64,000 nt of DNA from Patella vulgata. Taxonomy: Eukaryota > Mollusca > Gastropoda > Patellidae. A model generated the notes under the pieces. The model was given only the letters and a program-made list of their open reading frames with translations. It searched no databases and was not told the DNA's origin. How positions within the stretch are numbered: the stretch's first letter is position 1; each line of letters opens with the position of its first letter. The stretch spans positions 42,799,201 through 42,863,200 of the forward strand of contig NC_065887.2 in the NCBI RefSeq assembly GCF_932274485.2, in the 5' to 3' direction. This document shows, piece after piece, positions 12,943 to 24,062 of this stretch. Both the position numbers and the translations under genes were made by a program.

Positions 12943-13169
12943 GTCCTTATACTACCACACCATTGTTATATTTTTATCTCCCAAAAAAAGTGAACTTGCT
13001 ATACGGAGCTGACATTGAGCTCCGTTAAAATTATTTCTTTTCTTGGTGGTGATCGGGCGTCTGCGGGAGCTGGATGACATTTTCCAATGTCTAGAATTGA
13101 GTGAAAATGTGTTAATGTTACTTATAGATGATACTTCATACAAAAATTATACGTTTTCTTCATATTTGG

Positions 13170-13520
13170 GGATCACGGTGGCTAAGTGGGTAAGACGCTG
13201 GCTCGCTAGCCGGGAGGTCGAGTGTTCGACTCCTGCATGGACCGAGAAAGTTCATCCTGATTTTCTGGCTTGGTCCCCCCTTGTCAGTGATGTAGGGCAG
13301 AGGGCCTGACAAGGACAGCTGTCTAGTCATTCGGAAGGGATGAAAAACCGAGGTCCCGTGTACACATTGGCGTGCAGATAAAAGATCTCTTAACAGTTGG
13401 AATTCGATATAAGAGTAGGCCGTAGTGCCGCTGTCAGGGCAAAATTTCCCTCATAGTACACTGTGCCAGTCTTCCATTAGCCCAGGTCGAAGCAGAACAG
13501 TAGGACGTTAAACCACATAC
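13170..13520 (+). mobile_element. SINE-I, near full length
   Basis: The tRNA-like head carries an A box (TGGCTAAGTGGGTAAGACG) and a B box (GTTCGACTCC). The body contains CAGTTGGAATTCGATATAAG, and the 3' end is GCAGAACAGTAGGACGTTAA. It is transcribed by RNA polymerase III when active. This and the copy at 63432 define the family here. Confidence 0.85.
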
Positions 13521-13773
13521 AAATACAAACAAAACATTAGGCTACCTACGCTACTGCATTATCAATGGCTATAAAACAACAAAAACACCAACTATATTTA
13601 CATGTATGTAAAACACGCGCATCTATACATACATCATGTAGTAACAGAGACTATTATTATTAAGTTGAATATGAAAGCCCCTCGAATATGATTACCGGCA
13701 ATGTAGGCATGGACTTTGTTGACGACCGCGGTGTAAGTGGCGACGTTCATTTCAAAACACAGACTCAGACTGC

Positions 13774-14157
13774 AGCTGTGCCGAGTGAATTTCATATTTT
13801 TAAGTTATATTTTTAAAATGTATTAAAGTAAAGCCTTAAAATAGATGGTATCTATAAACAGTCCTACCTTGTTACAGAATAATCCTATTATTCCTATAAT
13901 TCACTATTGCCAGTTGAGAAATTGACCAAAATATCATTTTCAACTTCAAATTCAAACGTTTGCAGATAGTTTTTCCATGGGGGGGGGGGGGGTAGAACAA
14001 CAAAGGTGGTAATTGTGTTATTTCCGGTGGGAATGATTTTATAAGTGTCATAATGATACCTATGATCCTATAATATTAAGTTGACAGCCTATTGAGCAAA
14101 AGATATAGAAATAATCATGTTTTGACTTTCTTAGAAAATATGAAATTCTCGCTTTAA
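13774..14157 (+). mobile_element. MITE, second copy at 42296-42629
   Basis: The sequence is colinear with the reverse complement of 42296-42629 over some 340 bp, including ATAGATGGTATCTATAAACA and GGTAATTGTGTTATTTCCGG. The ends are inverted: GAATTTCATATTTT on the left and AAAATATGAAATTCTCGCTT on the right. A poly-G tract is inserted at 13979-13992. Confidence 0.75.
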
Positions 14158-14159
14158 CT

Positions 14160-14685
14160 ATTAAAACTAGCTGGACCAGCTGCAGGATTGTGTCAGTCCG
14201 CTCAGAATACACGAGTCTAGGCCAAGCGACGTAGAATTTAGAACCGACGTGATCTGCACTAGTCTAGGCTAGACATTTGCGTTGATGTGTTGCGCAAGTA
14301 GATCTAATCTAAATGAAATCTCTCATCATTAGTTTTTTTCATATGACTCATATACATAGCCGTTAAACGAATAATTTTCGACACATAGCAAGCCATTTGA
14401 TCTATACTACACGTCACTGGGCTATTTGATTTGACGGAGATTTTTTACCCACGGCAAAATCTCGATCGACGCTTGGTAGTTGGTAGACTTAACGCGATTT
14501 TTATCATTCGGCTTCACTAAACAAATTATTAATAAAAACAGCCGTAGATCGACATCTAATAGTGCTAATGTAAATTTAATAATACTATTCCGGTATAAAA
14601 AAAAAAATAATAATAAAAGAATAATGACATCAATTCAATCTCTTTTAAGTATTTAAATGATCATTTTAAGTAGATACCGTTATAT
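14160..14685. other. Non-coding stretch, no gene seen
   Basis: AT-rich, with no supported exon or repeat. It ends at the TA target site of the Tc1/mariner element. Confidence 0.4.
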
Positions 14686-14687
14686 TA

Positions 14688-16255
14688 CTGAGCGCCATGG
14701 AAAACGCATCACTTTTTTTCCCAAATATTTTATTACTAGGTGGTTTTGTATGTATAATATTATGCAATACTATGAACTATTGTTTCACACAATGCTCCCA
14801 AACGCAAAAAAAATCGGCCCGTGTGCACAAAAAAAAATTGCATGAGATGCACATGAAAAACCCAATATTCACGTGCAGCATTGTGTGTGAGCCCTTTAAA
14901 AGCATGTTTTCAACTTAATGTGTTGTACATGAACTGTGAAACGTCAATTTGTCGTAATTTGTTGTTGCACGTGTGAAGGAATCGAGCTAGAGATGCCGAG
15001 ACTTACTGAAAATCAAAGGAATGAAGCCATGGAAATGTCAAGGGCTGGCATGTCTACGCGTGCTATTATTGCCAGACACTTCAATTGTCATCAGTCCACT
15101 ATTGTAAGGTTGGTGGAACGTATTCGAGTTACTGGATCAACGCGTAACCGTCAACGTCCTGGTCCACAACGCGTTACAACCCAGGCTCAAGACCGCAACA
15201 TCCGGGTCACTCATCTGCGTGACAGATTCCGCCCAGCGACTCGAACATGTGCGGCAGTCGTCGGAAGACAAGGACCAGTAAGTGCCAACACCGTAAGACG
15301 TCGTCTAAGAGAAGTAGGACTCCGTGCATGACGACCTTATGTTGGAGCTATCCTCAGGGATCATCACCGTCAGCGGCGTTTGATATGGGCTCAAGGACAC
15401 ACCAGACATGGAGAAGAGTTGACTGGCAAAGTGTGCTCTTCAGTGATGGGAGTCGCTTTCATCTTTATCACGCTGATGGCCGTCAACATGTGTGGAGACG
15501 TCTTGAGGAACGTCTTGCAGACTGCTGCGTCTTCGAAACGAATCGATGGGGTGGGGGAAGTGTAATGGTGTGGGGAGGCTTCACATTTCATCACCGGACC
15601 GCCCTACACATTTGCAGGGGTCGCGTTAATGCTGTAGCCTACCGTGATGATGTCTTGCAACCAATTGTTGTTCCGATGTTTCGAGCGCACCCACAACTTC
15701 AGCACTTCCAACAGGATAATGCACGTTCGCATACCGCCCGTTTTAGTATCGACTTCCTGGCTGCTAACAACATCAGTGTCTTGGACTGGCCAGCCATGTC
15801 TCCGGACATGGCACCAATAAAACATGTCTGGGATGAGATTGGACGCCGTCTGTATCGGAGACCACAGATGCACACCATTGCTGCTTTAGAAGCTGCTCTT
15901 GTCCAAGAATGGAACAATTTGCCCCAGGCCTTCTTTCAAACATTGGTTAATTCCATGCGACGTCGCTGCACAGCGTGCGTAAGAGCCCGTGGAGGACACA
16001 CGCGCTACTGACATCTGTGTCGTACTTTTGGTTTTGACCCCTCTGACTTTTACCGTTGATTACAGATTAAACATCCATAAGTGTACAAATGTGTTGTTAT
16101 TGATGTGTTCCCATTTGAATATTGTTCACAATAAGAAGCAAAATGAAAAGATATGTTTACAGGATCATTTTGTTATACGAAAAATAAATAAGATATGTTT
16201 ACAGGATCATTTTGTTATACGAAAAACTAAGTGATGCGTTTTCCATGGCGCTCAG
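14688..16255 (+). mobile_element. Tc1/mariner element, complete ends, 1568 bp
   Basis: Perfect terminal inverted repeats start CTGAGCGCCATGGAAAACGC on both ends (27 bp identical) and are flanked by the TA target duplication at 14686-14687 and 16256-16257. The transposase frame lies inside. Near the right end a segment containing GTTTACAGGATCATTTTGTT is present twice in tandem (16149-16185 and 16192-16226). The element is non-functional because its transposase is broken. Confidence 0.95.
14993..16011 (+). pseudogene. Tc1/mariner transposase, inactivated
   Basis: A cut-and-paste transposase of the IS630/Tc1/mariner superfamily. The start is ATG 14993 (MPRLTENQRNEAMEMSRAG). Residues 1-110 form the paired helix-turn-helix DNA-binding region (STRAIIARHFNCHQSTIVRL). 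The DDE domain follows with SVLFSDGSRF (first Asp) and FQQDNARSHTA (second Asp). Exactly 34 residues lie between the second Asp and the third catalytic position, but that position, in APIKHVWDE, is Lys where the family has Glu. There is also an in-frame TGA at 15329 (an Arg codon in relatives) and one frameshift near 15405, where the reading moves from frame 2 to frame 1. This copy cannot transpose itself but has ends that a related transposase might use. Confidence 0.93.
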
Positions 16256-16259
16256 TATA

Positions 16260-17795
16260 TATATAAGTGTGAAACCTGGCCATTATTTAATTAATTACAG
16301 TTCTAAGTGAATCCCAGCAAGCACAAAATATTTCAAAAACGTTTTTTGTTTTTGTTTTTGTTATTTTTCTTGTTTCTAAAAGGTTATGTAAAAAAAAAAT
16401 ATTTATCAAACGTTTTTTAAATGTTTTAAGTGTAAGTTTTTCAGAAGTTTTCGATAAATATTGATAAAAATGTTTAATATAATATGTTTAGATAACGTTC
16501 ATAATTGATGTTGTAGACTGGTGCCATTTCCACGTAGCCGAACTTCTATTGTCATTTCATTATTGAACCCTCCTTGCAAAGTAAATTGAGTATTTTAAAT
16601 ATGTTTTATTATCTCTTAAATGATTTATTTTAATTCTGAAACTTTAGTGTTTTTATTTTATAATTGTATAGCATTTTAATCATTTAGTTTTTGGTCATTT
16701 GCTATGTCTGGATTTGGAAAGAGCTATTTCAATCTATGTCTGGAATTGGAAGGGGCCATTTCAATATTTATAGTATTGTATAATGGACTTTCCCATTATC
16801 TATTATCTTTAAATTTATAGGGTTACCAATTTCATGAATTGTTTAGATAAGTCGATACTACCCCAAGCTTTGCAGGGAGTGTTAATAATAATGTAACGTA
16901 TACAAAACTTCGAGCGGGAATTAATAAGACATTAATTTCCCGTGATATATTACAAATGACAAATGCTATATGAACTTTGTGCTGTATGAACTATTTATAT
17001 AGTCTTTAGTGAATGAAAACATTTTTGGCTACCATTCCTGGTTTTGAATGTCAAATATGATATGAAAACGAATATCGGTTTGTAATTTTTTGAACCGTTT
17101 CACCAGTAGTAACCGATGAACGGTTAACCAAGTCGCTGTATACATCTTAATTATTAGGCAACAAAGTCTACGATCTTAATTAAAAAGATAGGTTGACACG
17201 CAACAAAACATATATGCTCTGAAAATTAAATCTTGTACTTTGTCGATCTACGGACAGGTGGATATAATGCCGGGCTAGTACGTGCGACTGTTAACACCAC
17301 AGCTCTTTAATTGTATGCTTGTGGGTTTTAGATTTAATTCAAGTGAAGGGTAATTTTATTATTAAATGTACAACATCAATATTCATGAGCATACACCTGC
17401 ATAATTGAACTGACATTGATTGTAAATATTACAGTGATTGAAATATAATAATATACTAGATGTGTTTCATTTATTTCATGTTATAGCTATAGGTAACCCA
17501 TCTGATGAGCCTTGGTGGTTACCAGTTTAAAGTCGTATTCTTTCTTTTGAAAACAAATTGATAAAATAATCGTACATTCGTTTTCCAATCGTCTTCGTCT
17601 TAAAGGAGTCAAGTTTTTAACTCAATATCATCCACAGTCTTCGACATTGCAACCATGGGACTCATTGTTTAATTAAACCCAACATCAATCTTGTAACCGT
17701 GAAAAGATGGGCTTCTAATGTCCAATATTTAACACAAAGTTAAAGTTTTTAAATTGCCACACGACTGGTATTCAATTTGGACTCATCGCGTATGG
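16260..17795. other. Non-coding stretch, no gene seen
   Basis: AT-rich with many T homopolymers. No exon or repeat family is recognised. Confidence 0.4.
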
Positions 17796-17796
17796 G

Positions 17797-17856
17797 GGGT
17801 TGGGTGGCCGAATGGTTAGCACGCGCACGCTGTATCATACGGTCTGTTAGACATTA
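17797..17856 (+). mobile_element. SINE-II head fragment
   Basis: It matches only the tRNA-like 5' end of SINE-II (GGTTGGGTGGCCGAATGGTT and the GCTGTATCATACGGTCTGT segment). It probably represents a truncated copy. Confidence 0.6.
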
Positions 17857-18230
17857 CAGTAAAAACAGAAACGATTGAATGTAAATCAGTTAATATACAT
17901 TCATATTACATTATTATATGCGTTGCAACCCATTTATGTCCATTTCTAGGTGTCAAGTAATGGAAAGTCAAAATTCGTGGGATTGCCAAACGCATAAACA
18001 GTATGTCTTTTTATTTTAACAGGTTGATGTCTAATTCCCTAATGGCCCAATTTAATTTAAAGGGAAATAAAGGGAGGCGGTCCTTAATGGACTTAGAAAT
18101 TTACAAAGTTGTCCGAGGTTTGTTTTTATCATACTCAATTTACGAACATATCCTTAAATATCGGATAATCAAACATGGTATGGGCATACACGAGTTTTTA
18201 TTACTTCATCGATGAGTGTTGATCTTTTTA

Positions 18231-19790
18231 TACGCCCAAAGTTAATATCCGATTGACTTTAAATTTATACACAGTGTTTAAGGTCATGAGACGAAGAAGC
18301 CTATTGATTTTCGGCGATTTCCGATAATTACTGCCAGAGTTATGGCCCTTGATCACTTCAAAAAATCTTGTGAACGCTCTCGAGGCCAAAGTTAATATCC
18401 GATTGACTTTAAATTTATACACAGTGTTTAAGATCATGAGACGAAGAAGTCTATTGATTTTCAGCGATTTCCGATAATTACTGCCAGAGTTATGGCCCTT
18501 GATCACTTCAAAAAATCTTGTGGACGCTCTAGAGGCCAAAGTTAATATCCGATTGACTTTAAATTTATACACAGTGTTTAAGGTCATGAGACGAAGAAGC
18601 CTATTGATTTTCAGCGATTTCCAATAATTACTGCCAGAGTTATGGCCCTAGATCACTTAAAAAAATCTTGTGGGGCTCTAGAGGCCAAAGTTAATATCCG
18701 ATTGACTTTAAATCTATACACAGTGTTTAAAGTCATGAGTAGAAGAATCCTATTGATTTTCAGCGATTTCCGATAATTACTGCCAGAGTTATGGCCCATG
18801 ATCACTTCAAAAAATCTTGTGGACGCTCTAGAGGCCAAAGTTAATATCCGATTGACTTTAAATTTATACACAGTGTTTAAGGTCATGAGCCGAAGAATCC
18901 TATTGATTTTCAGCGATTTCCGATAATTACTGCCAGAGTTATGGCCCTTGATCACTTCAAAAAATCTTGTGGACGCTCTAGAGGCCAAACTTAATATCCG
19001 ATTGACTTTAAATTTATACACAGTGTTTAAGGTCATGAGACGAAGAAGCCTATTGATTTTCGGCGATTTCCGATAATTACTGCCAGAGTTATGGCCCTTG
19101 ATCACTTCAAAAAATCTTGTGGACGCTCTAGAGGCCAAACTTAATATCCGATTGACTTTAAATTTATACACAGTGTTTAAGGTCATGAGACGAAGAAGCC
19201 TATTGATTTTCGGCGATTTCCGATAATTACTGCCAGAGTTATGGCCCTTGATCACTTCAAAAAATCTTCTGAACGCTCTCGAGGCCAAAGTTAATATCCG
19301 ATTGACTTTAAATTTATACACAGTGTTTAAGATCATGAGACGAAGAAGTCTATTGATTTTCAGCGATTTCCGATAATTAATGCCAGAGTTATGGCCCTTG
19401 ATCATTTTGAAAAATCTTGTGGACGCTCTAGAGTGTTTAAGGTCATGCGACGAAGAAGTCTATTCATTTTCAGTGATTTTCGATAATTTCTGCCAGAGTT
19501 ATGGCCCTTGATCACTTCAAAAAACCTTGTGAATGCGCTAAAGGTTAAAGTTAATATCTGATTGACTTTAAATTTATACACAGGGTTTGAGGTCACGAGG
19601 CGAATAATCCTATTGATTTTCAAAGATTTCTGATAATTACTGCCAAAGTTATGGCCCTTGATCACTTTGAAAAATCTTGTGGACGCTCTAGAGACCAAAG
19701 TTAATATCCGATTGACTTCAGATTGATACACAGAGTTTAAAATCTTGAGACGAACAAGTATATTGATTTTCAATGAATTTTTATGACTTG
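18231..19790 (+). repeat. 150-bp satellite array
   Basis: About ten units begin at 18241, 18391, 18541, 18690, 18840, 18990, 19140 and 19290, then a shortened unit and two diverged ones at about 19550 and 19700. Each unit contains GTTAATATCCGATTGACTTT and TGCCAGAGTTATGGCCCTTG, and ends TCTAGAGGCCAAA. The array opens with TTTTTATACGCCCA, the terminus of the core-repeat element family, so it is probably an expanded element core. Because 150 is a multiple of three, long open frames appear by chance on the minus strand. Confidence 0.93.
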
Positions 19791-20150
19791 GAACAGCTAA
19801 ATCCATGATACAGTATTAAAAGTTTTGTATACAAAACGTTAGCATGGGGCAGAACTTTATAAAAACCAAACAAATCCTAATGGTTTTCTGAGTTGTTGCT
19901 CTTAATCAGATTTTAGTGTATTATAAATGTTTCATTACCGAAAAAAGTAAAAATATGCGACAACTCTTGTTGACTGCCCGGACGATTTAGCTGCTGTGGG
20001 CGTATGTTTCGTTGCCTGACAACCTATCTTTTTTGTAATTTAACACCCATGCCTTTCTTACACGTACAAATTTATGGAGAATATGAAAGTAATAACACAA
20101 GCGATGTCTCATATAGAATGTGTTATTGGGTCATATATAATATAATTCAT

Positions 20151-20459
20151 ATGGGGTTTAACGTCCTACTGTTCTTCCGACTAGGCTAATGAAGATGGGC
20201 ATGCGCCATACCGCGTGCTATGAAGGAAATTTTGCCCGGGCAGCGGCACTATGGCCTACTCTTATATCGAATTCCAACTGCCAAGAGATCTTTTACTTGC
20301 ACGTCAATGTGTACACGAGGCCTCGGTTTTTCATACCATCCAAACGACTAACAGTTGTCCTTGTCAGGCCTACTGAACTTTCTCGGCAAATGTAGGGATC
20401 GAAAATGCGACCTCCAGAAAAGCGAGCCAGCGTTTTACCCAATGAGTCACCTTTGGTCC
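20151..20459 (-). mobile_element. SINE-I, near full length
   Basis: Reverse-oriented copy starting ATGGGGTTTAACGTCCTACT (3' tail) and ending in the tRNA-like head (AGCGAGCCAGCGTTTTACCC, then AATGAGTCACC). The middle has lost part of the SINE body. Confidence 0.8.
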
Positions 20460-20956
20460 ATAATTCATGGGATGCAGAATTATCTGTTACAGCTTTAGGA
20501 CCACCTTTTTGATCGGACTGAATTATATAATTTACAAAATTTGACAGAGTAAATATACAGTTTTTTGTATCCTTCAGATAGTGTAATGATCAGTCAGCCG
20601 AGCTGCAATGAAGCCGAGATAATAACAGCAGTGTCGGATCATCTAAAATATGAGCCGGACAGAAGAGGGACCAATTAAGTACATGTACAGTTTTAATTTG
20701 TTTATTACATGTCATATTTTATTATAATCTTTATAAGCCATTTTAAGTTCTTTTATCATCCATTTAATTTTATTTTATTTTCTATGTGTGATGTCCACAA
20801 AATGTTAACTGCGCCATTGAGCATTGGGTGTTTTATATTGGTAATAGGCGCATTATAAATAATAAATTATTATTATTATTACAGTACCAATTGCATTAAA
20901 ATTACTTTCTCATTTTTAGCAATATCATTCATTACCCATTACATTGAAAGTAAATA

Positions 20957-21088
20957 ATTACATTTTATTACTATTTAAAGATTAATGCTAATTTAGCATT
21001 TAATCAATCAGATTTAAAAACATGTCTTTAAATCTGATTGATTAAATGCTAAATTAGCACTAATCTTTAAATAGTAATAAAATGTAAT
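20957..21088. repeat. Near-perfect hairpin, 62-bp arms
   Basis: The left arm 20957-21018 and right arm 21027-21088 are reverse complements with a single mismatch, around an 8-bp loop. Both arms are very AT-rich. The flanks (20880-21720) are rich in ATTACAT/ATGTAAT words, so the hairpin may be the centre of a foldback MITE. Confidence 0.9.
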
Positions 21089-21089
21089 A

Positions 21090-22030
21090 ACATTAAATAT
21101 GTTTCCTTGTTATATGCTTTTAAAACTCTAGTTATCACTGAATGTATAAGAGTATGGTTGTAATATATGTCTGTAAATCCTCTGTTTGATCTTTTATGCA
21201 TGTATATTTAGTTAATCATAGTATAGATCTATGCCTTATTTTCTTTTAAACTGGTTTCAATTATATAGTATAATGTGTATGGTTAATCCTAGTATATACG
21301 ATTATTCACCGTTGTTTCATCAAAAGCTTGTGATAGCTACTCATGTTCACCTTCCTTACATACCATTGGATAGTTCGCACTGATGTTTATATATATATAT
21401 ATATTCATATCTTTCTCATTTTATTTATTTGTGTATATGCTTGATAACGACATGGGAAATCTTGTTGAAACGTTGCAGTGAAATAAACCATAGTAATTGT
21501 TATTCCATAAAATTGTGTTATTTGATTATGTTCTAATTACTAAATGCCATTCAAAGAATGCGCCATTAAATGTAATTGAAATGTAATTGACCATTACATG
21601 ATTTTCGGAATGTAATTAATTACATTTCCATTACTTGTAAAATCTTCCATTACTCATTACATGACCATTACTTAAAAGTTAATGATCAGATTCTATTACC
21701 TTTACCCATTACTGCAAAGTTATATGACTCTAGCATTAATATTGACTGTAATATAATCGTTTGAATTGAATGTTTTGAAACTACGTACTGTCCTATTAGA
21801 TTGGTTGTGATGGGACACAATAACTTTGATTCTAATTGAGTGAGAGTGTTGAAACTTCGCGTATCGTTTCACTATGTCAAAACCGTGGCCCAAATCTGTC
21901 GGACATTTAAGCACCCCCCCCCCTTCCCCGCACACACACCTAATTTAACTTCCATCGTGCCCGGCCGCCTATTCCCGTCTTCGTTAGTCCAGTGGGGGCA
22001 GAACTGTAGGGAGTTCGGATGGGGCTTATA
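21090..22030. other. Non-coding stretch with ATTACATT-rich repeat
   Basis: No gene. 21585-21720 is built from TAATTACATT and CCATTACT words. 21440-21510 holds GTTGAAACGTTGCAGTGAAA and a TTGTTATTCCATAAAA motif also seen at 11613, which suggests the 3' part of an old dispersed element. Confidence 0.4.
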
Positions 22031-22039
22031 CTGGGTTTT

Positions 22040-22405
22040 ATACAACCTTAAAACAACAAATTCTGACGTCGTGACAACTTTTCGCCAACCACCACACAAC
22101 GTTGAAAAACAACAAATTCTGACGTCGTGACAACTTTTCGTCAACCACCACACAACTTTGTGACAATGTTGCTTGAACGTCCGTACAGCGTTGTCACAAC
22201 TTTTCGTCAACCACAACACAACGTTGTGACAATGTTGCTTTGACGTCCGTACAACGTTGTCACAACTTTTCGTCAACCACCACACAACGTTGTGACAATG
22301 TTGCTTTGACGTCCGTACAACGTTGTCACAACTTTTCGTCAACCACCACACAACGTTGTGACAATGTTGCTTTGACGTCCGTACAACGTTGTGTGCCCGC
22401 TGGGT
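22040..22405. repeat. 66-bp tandem array with ACAACGTTGT palindromes
   Basis: Four to five units; the GACAATGTTGCTT motif recurs at 22162, 22228, 22294 and 22360. Each unit carries ACAACGTTGT (a perfect 10-bp palindrome) and TTTTCGTCAACCACCACAC. Shorter partial units lie at 22040-22140. Confidence 0.9.
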
Positions 22406-22924
22406 TCATTAGTGTTACGCGTGCTATTTAACTCGCTATCAAGGTCACATTGTACTCGGCTTAAACCAGCTTGACAGCAGATAGGTCACAGATAGCCGCA
22501 TTGTATTGCATGAAGTGTCGTGACGTAGATAGCTGGTTAATCTTTCTGGAAATTACAACTGTTCAAGGTGAAGTATTGCTATTCTTTGTAGTGTTAGATT
22601 TCAGCACCAGACAAGCTACAGCTAAGTGCGTCAAAATCCATAGGGATCCAGACAAAATGTAGCTTTTTATATGTAATGTAGTTTATAATGGCTGTGTTTT
22701 TTAAAGTACGTGCATCATAAACTGTGGGGCAAACATCCACCTGTTCTTAAAAAGCTTAGAGAAGAAGTGGAGTAATGCCGATAATGGGAGGGAAAGTATC
22801 GGTAGCGAATCCAGAAGCTGTGAATATTGGAGCGGGGTCAAAATCTAGGGCGCCATCCATAATCCCACCCAACGATGAATGTCAACAAAATACTGGCTAT
22901 ATTAACACTGAGTCGGTTGTACGT

Positions 22925-23113
22925 GCCAAGGTGTAGGATCGCATGTCCAACCTCATGTGTTTTCTCCGGGTCCTCCGGTTTCCTCCCACTGCTAAAGACC
23001 TCTACGCGCAAACGAATTATTGAAATAACCGTGTGTTAGTCCCGAAAGCCCTAGTTAGTGTCGAGTGGATGTTAAATCCTCTCTCTCTCCGAAATGACCT
23101 AGTTTGGATGGTG

Positions 23114-23145
<32 letters not shown>
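22925..23145 (+). mobile_element. SINE-II, 5' truncated
   Basis: It matches SINE-II from the segment GTCCAACCTCATGTGTTTTC to the GTTAAATCCTCTCTC tail, followed by a long CT microsatellite. The tRNA-like head is missing. It forms the left half of an inverted pair with 23500-23695. Confidence 0.75.
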
Positions 23146-23149
<4 letters not shown>

Positions 23150-23499
23150 GGTATTGGGGCTGAAAATTTTAGTCATTTTCCTAGCATTTGAGTTCATAAG
23201 TGGGGGCAAATTCTTTTGAACGAGGATATGTAATGTGTAACTGGGCTTTTAATTTGTTGGGACTGGGTCTGATGGGTACTTTGTCTGACGGGGGCGCTTA
23301 CTTGGGCTCATGGAGGGGGGGGGGAGCTTTCAAATCCCAAACACGAGAGATTGGAAGTCAAAATAGTTTCTTGCTGCCGGGGGTAGACAGCCTCCTAGGA
23401 CAGCCTCCCACTCACCCTTTCTTAGCGCTTCTCAAGATTTCTTCAAATTGCCCTGAAATGCTCGGAAAATGACTAAAATTATCAGACCAAATCCCAAAA

Positions 23500-23695
23500 A
23501 AGAGAGAGAGAGAGTCATTTCGGGACTAACATATGGTTTAATTTTATTTCAATAATTCGATTGCGCGTAGTGGTCTTTAGCAGTGGGAGGAAACCGGAGG
23601 ACCCGGAGAAAACCCACGAGGTTGGACAAGCGACCCTACTCTTTGTCACGTATAACTGGGGATTCGAAACCACGCCAGTTGACTCAATGACAGGC
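23500..23695 (-). mobile_element. SINE-II, inverted partner
   Basis: Reverse complement of SINE-II from the GA tail through TCATTTCGGGACTAACATAT and GAAACCGGAGGACCCGGAGA to the B-box side. The sequence inside the SINE pair is also inverted: 23146-23192 pairs with 23455-23510. Confidence 0.8.
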
Positions 23696-23945
23696 AACCC
23701 AACCCCCCTCTTTTTCCAAGCCCAGTGTAGTATTTGTATAGTAATTGTTGTGCATGATATAACACAGTATATCAATATCAAGTGGTCGGGGTTGTTTATA
23801 TTAGATATGCACCATATAGAATGATATCGGTGATTACAATGGTTGTGAATAGACATGAGACGTTTATGTCGACAGGTATGTTTACTCTCTTACCTTTCTA
23901 TTTGCAGTACCTGATGCAATCTGTTGAGTTGATGTGTATATACCC

Positions 23946-24062
23946 GTCTTCATTAGCCCACTCGGTGCAGAACATTAGGGCGTTAAACATACAGCTCACA
24001 AAAACTGATAGATGTTCATATATAATTAATGTTGTGATTGTTGATGATCTACATTTATAAAC
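23946..24062 (+). promoter_or_regulatory. 5' flank and putative promoter of the first P450 gene
   Basis: A SINE-I tail (GTCTTCATTAGCCCACTCGG, then GGGCGTTAAAC) lies at 23948-23990. It is followed by a TATA-like TATATAATT at 24019-24027, which is 36 bp upstream of the ATG. The same arrangement precedes the second P450 (44213-44333, minus strand), so this flank was copied with the gene. No experimental start site is known. Confidence 0.4.

Noticed and set aside
13185-13260. tRNA gene
   Set aside because: A and B boxes are present but the cloverleaf is degraded and the sequence continues into a SINE body. The same is true of the other tRNA-like heads.
18228-19806. Long minus-strand open frames of 119, 250 and 134 codons
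   Set aside because: They are the 150-bp satellite read in one frame. The peptide repeats every 50 residues with no protein signature.
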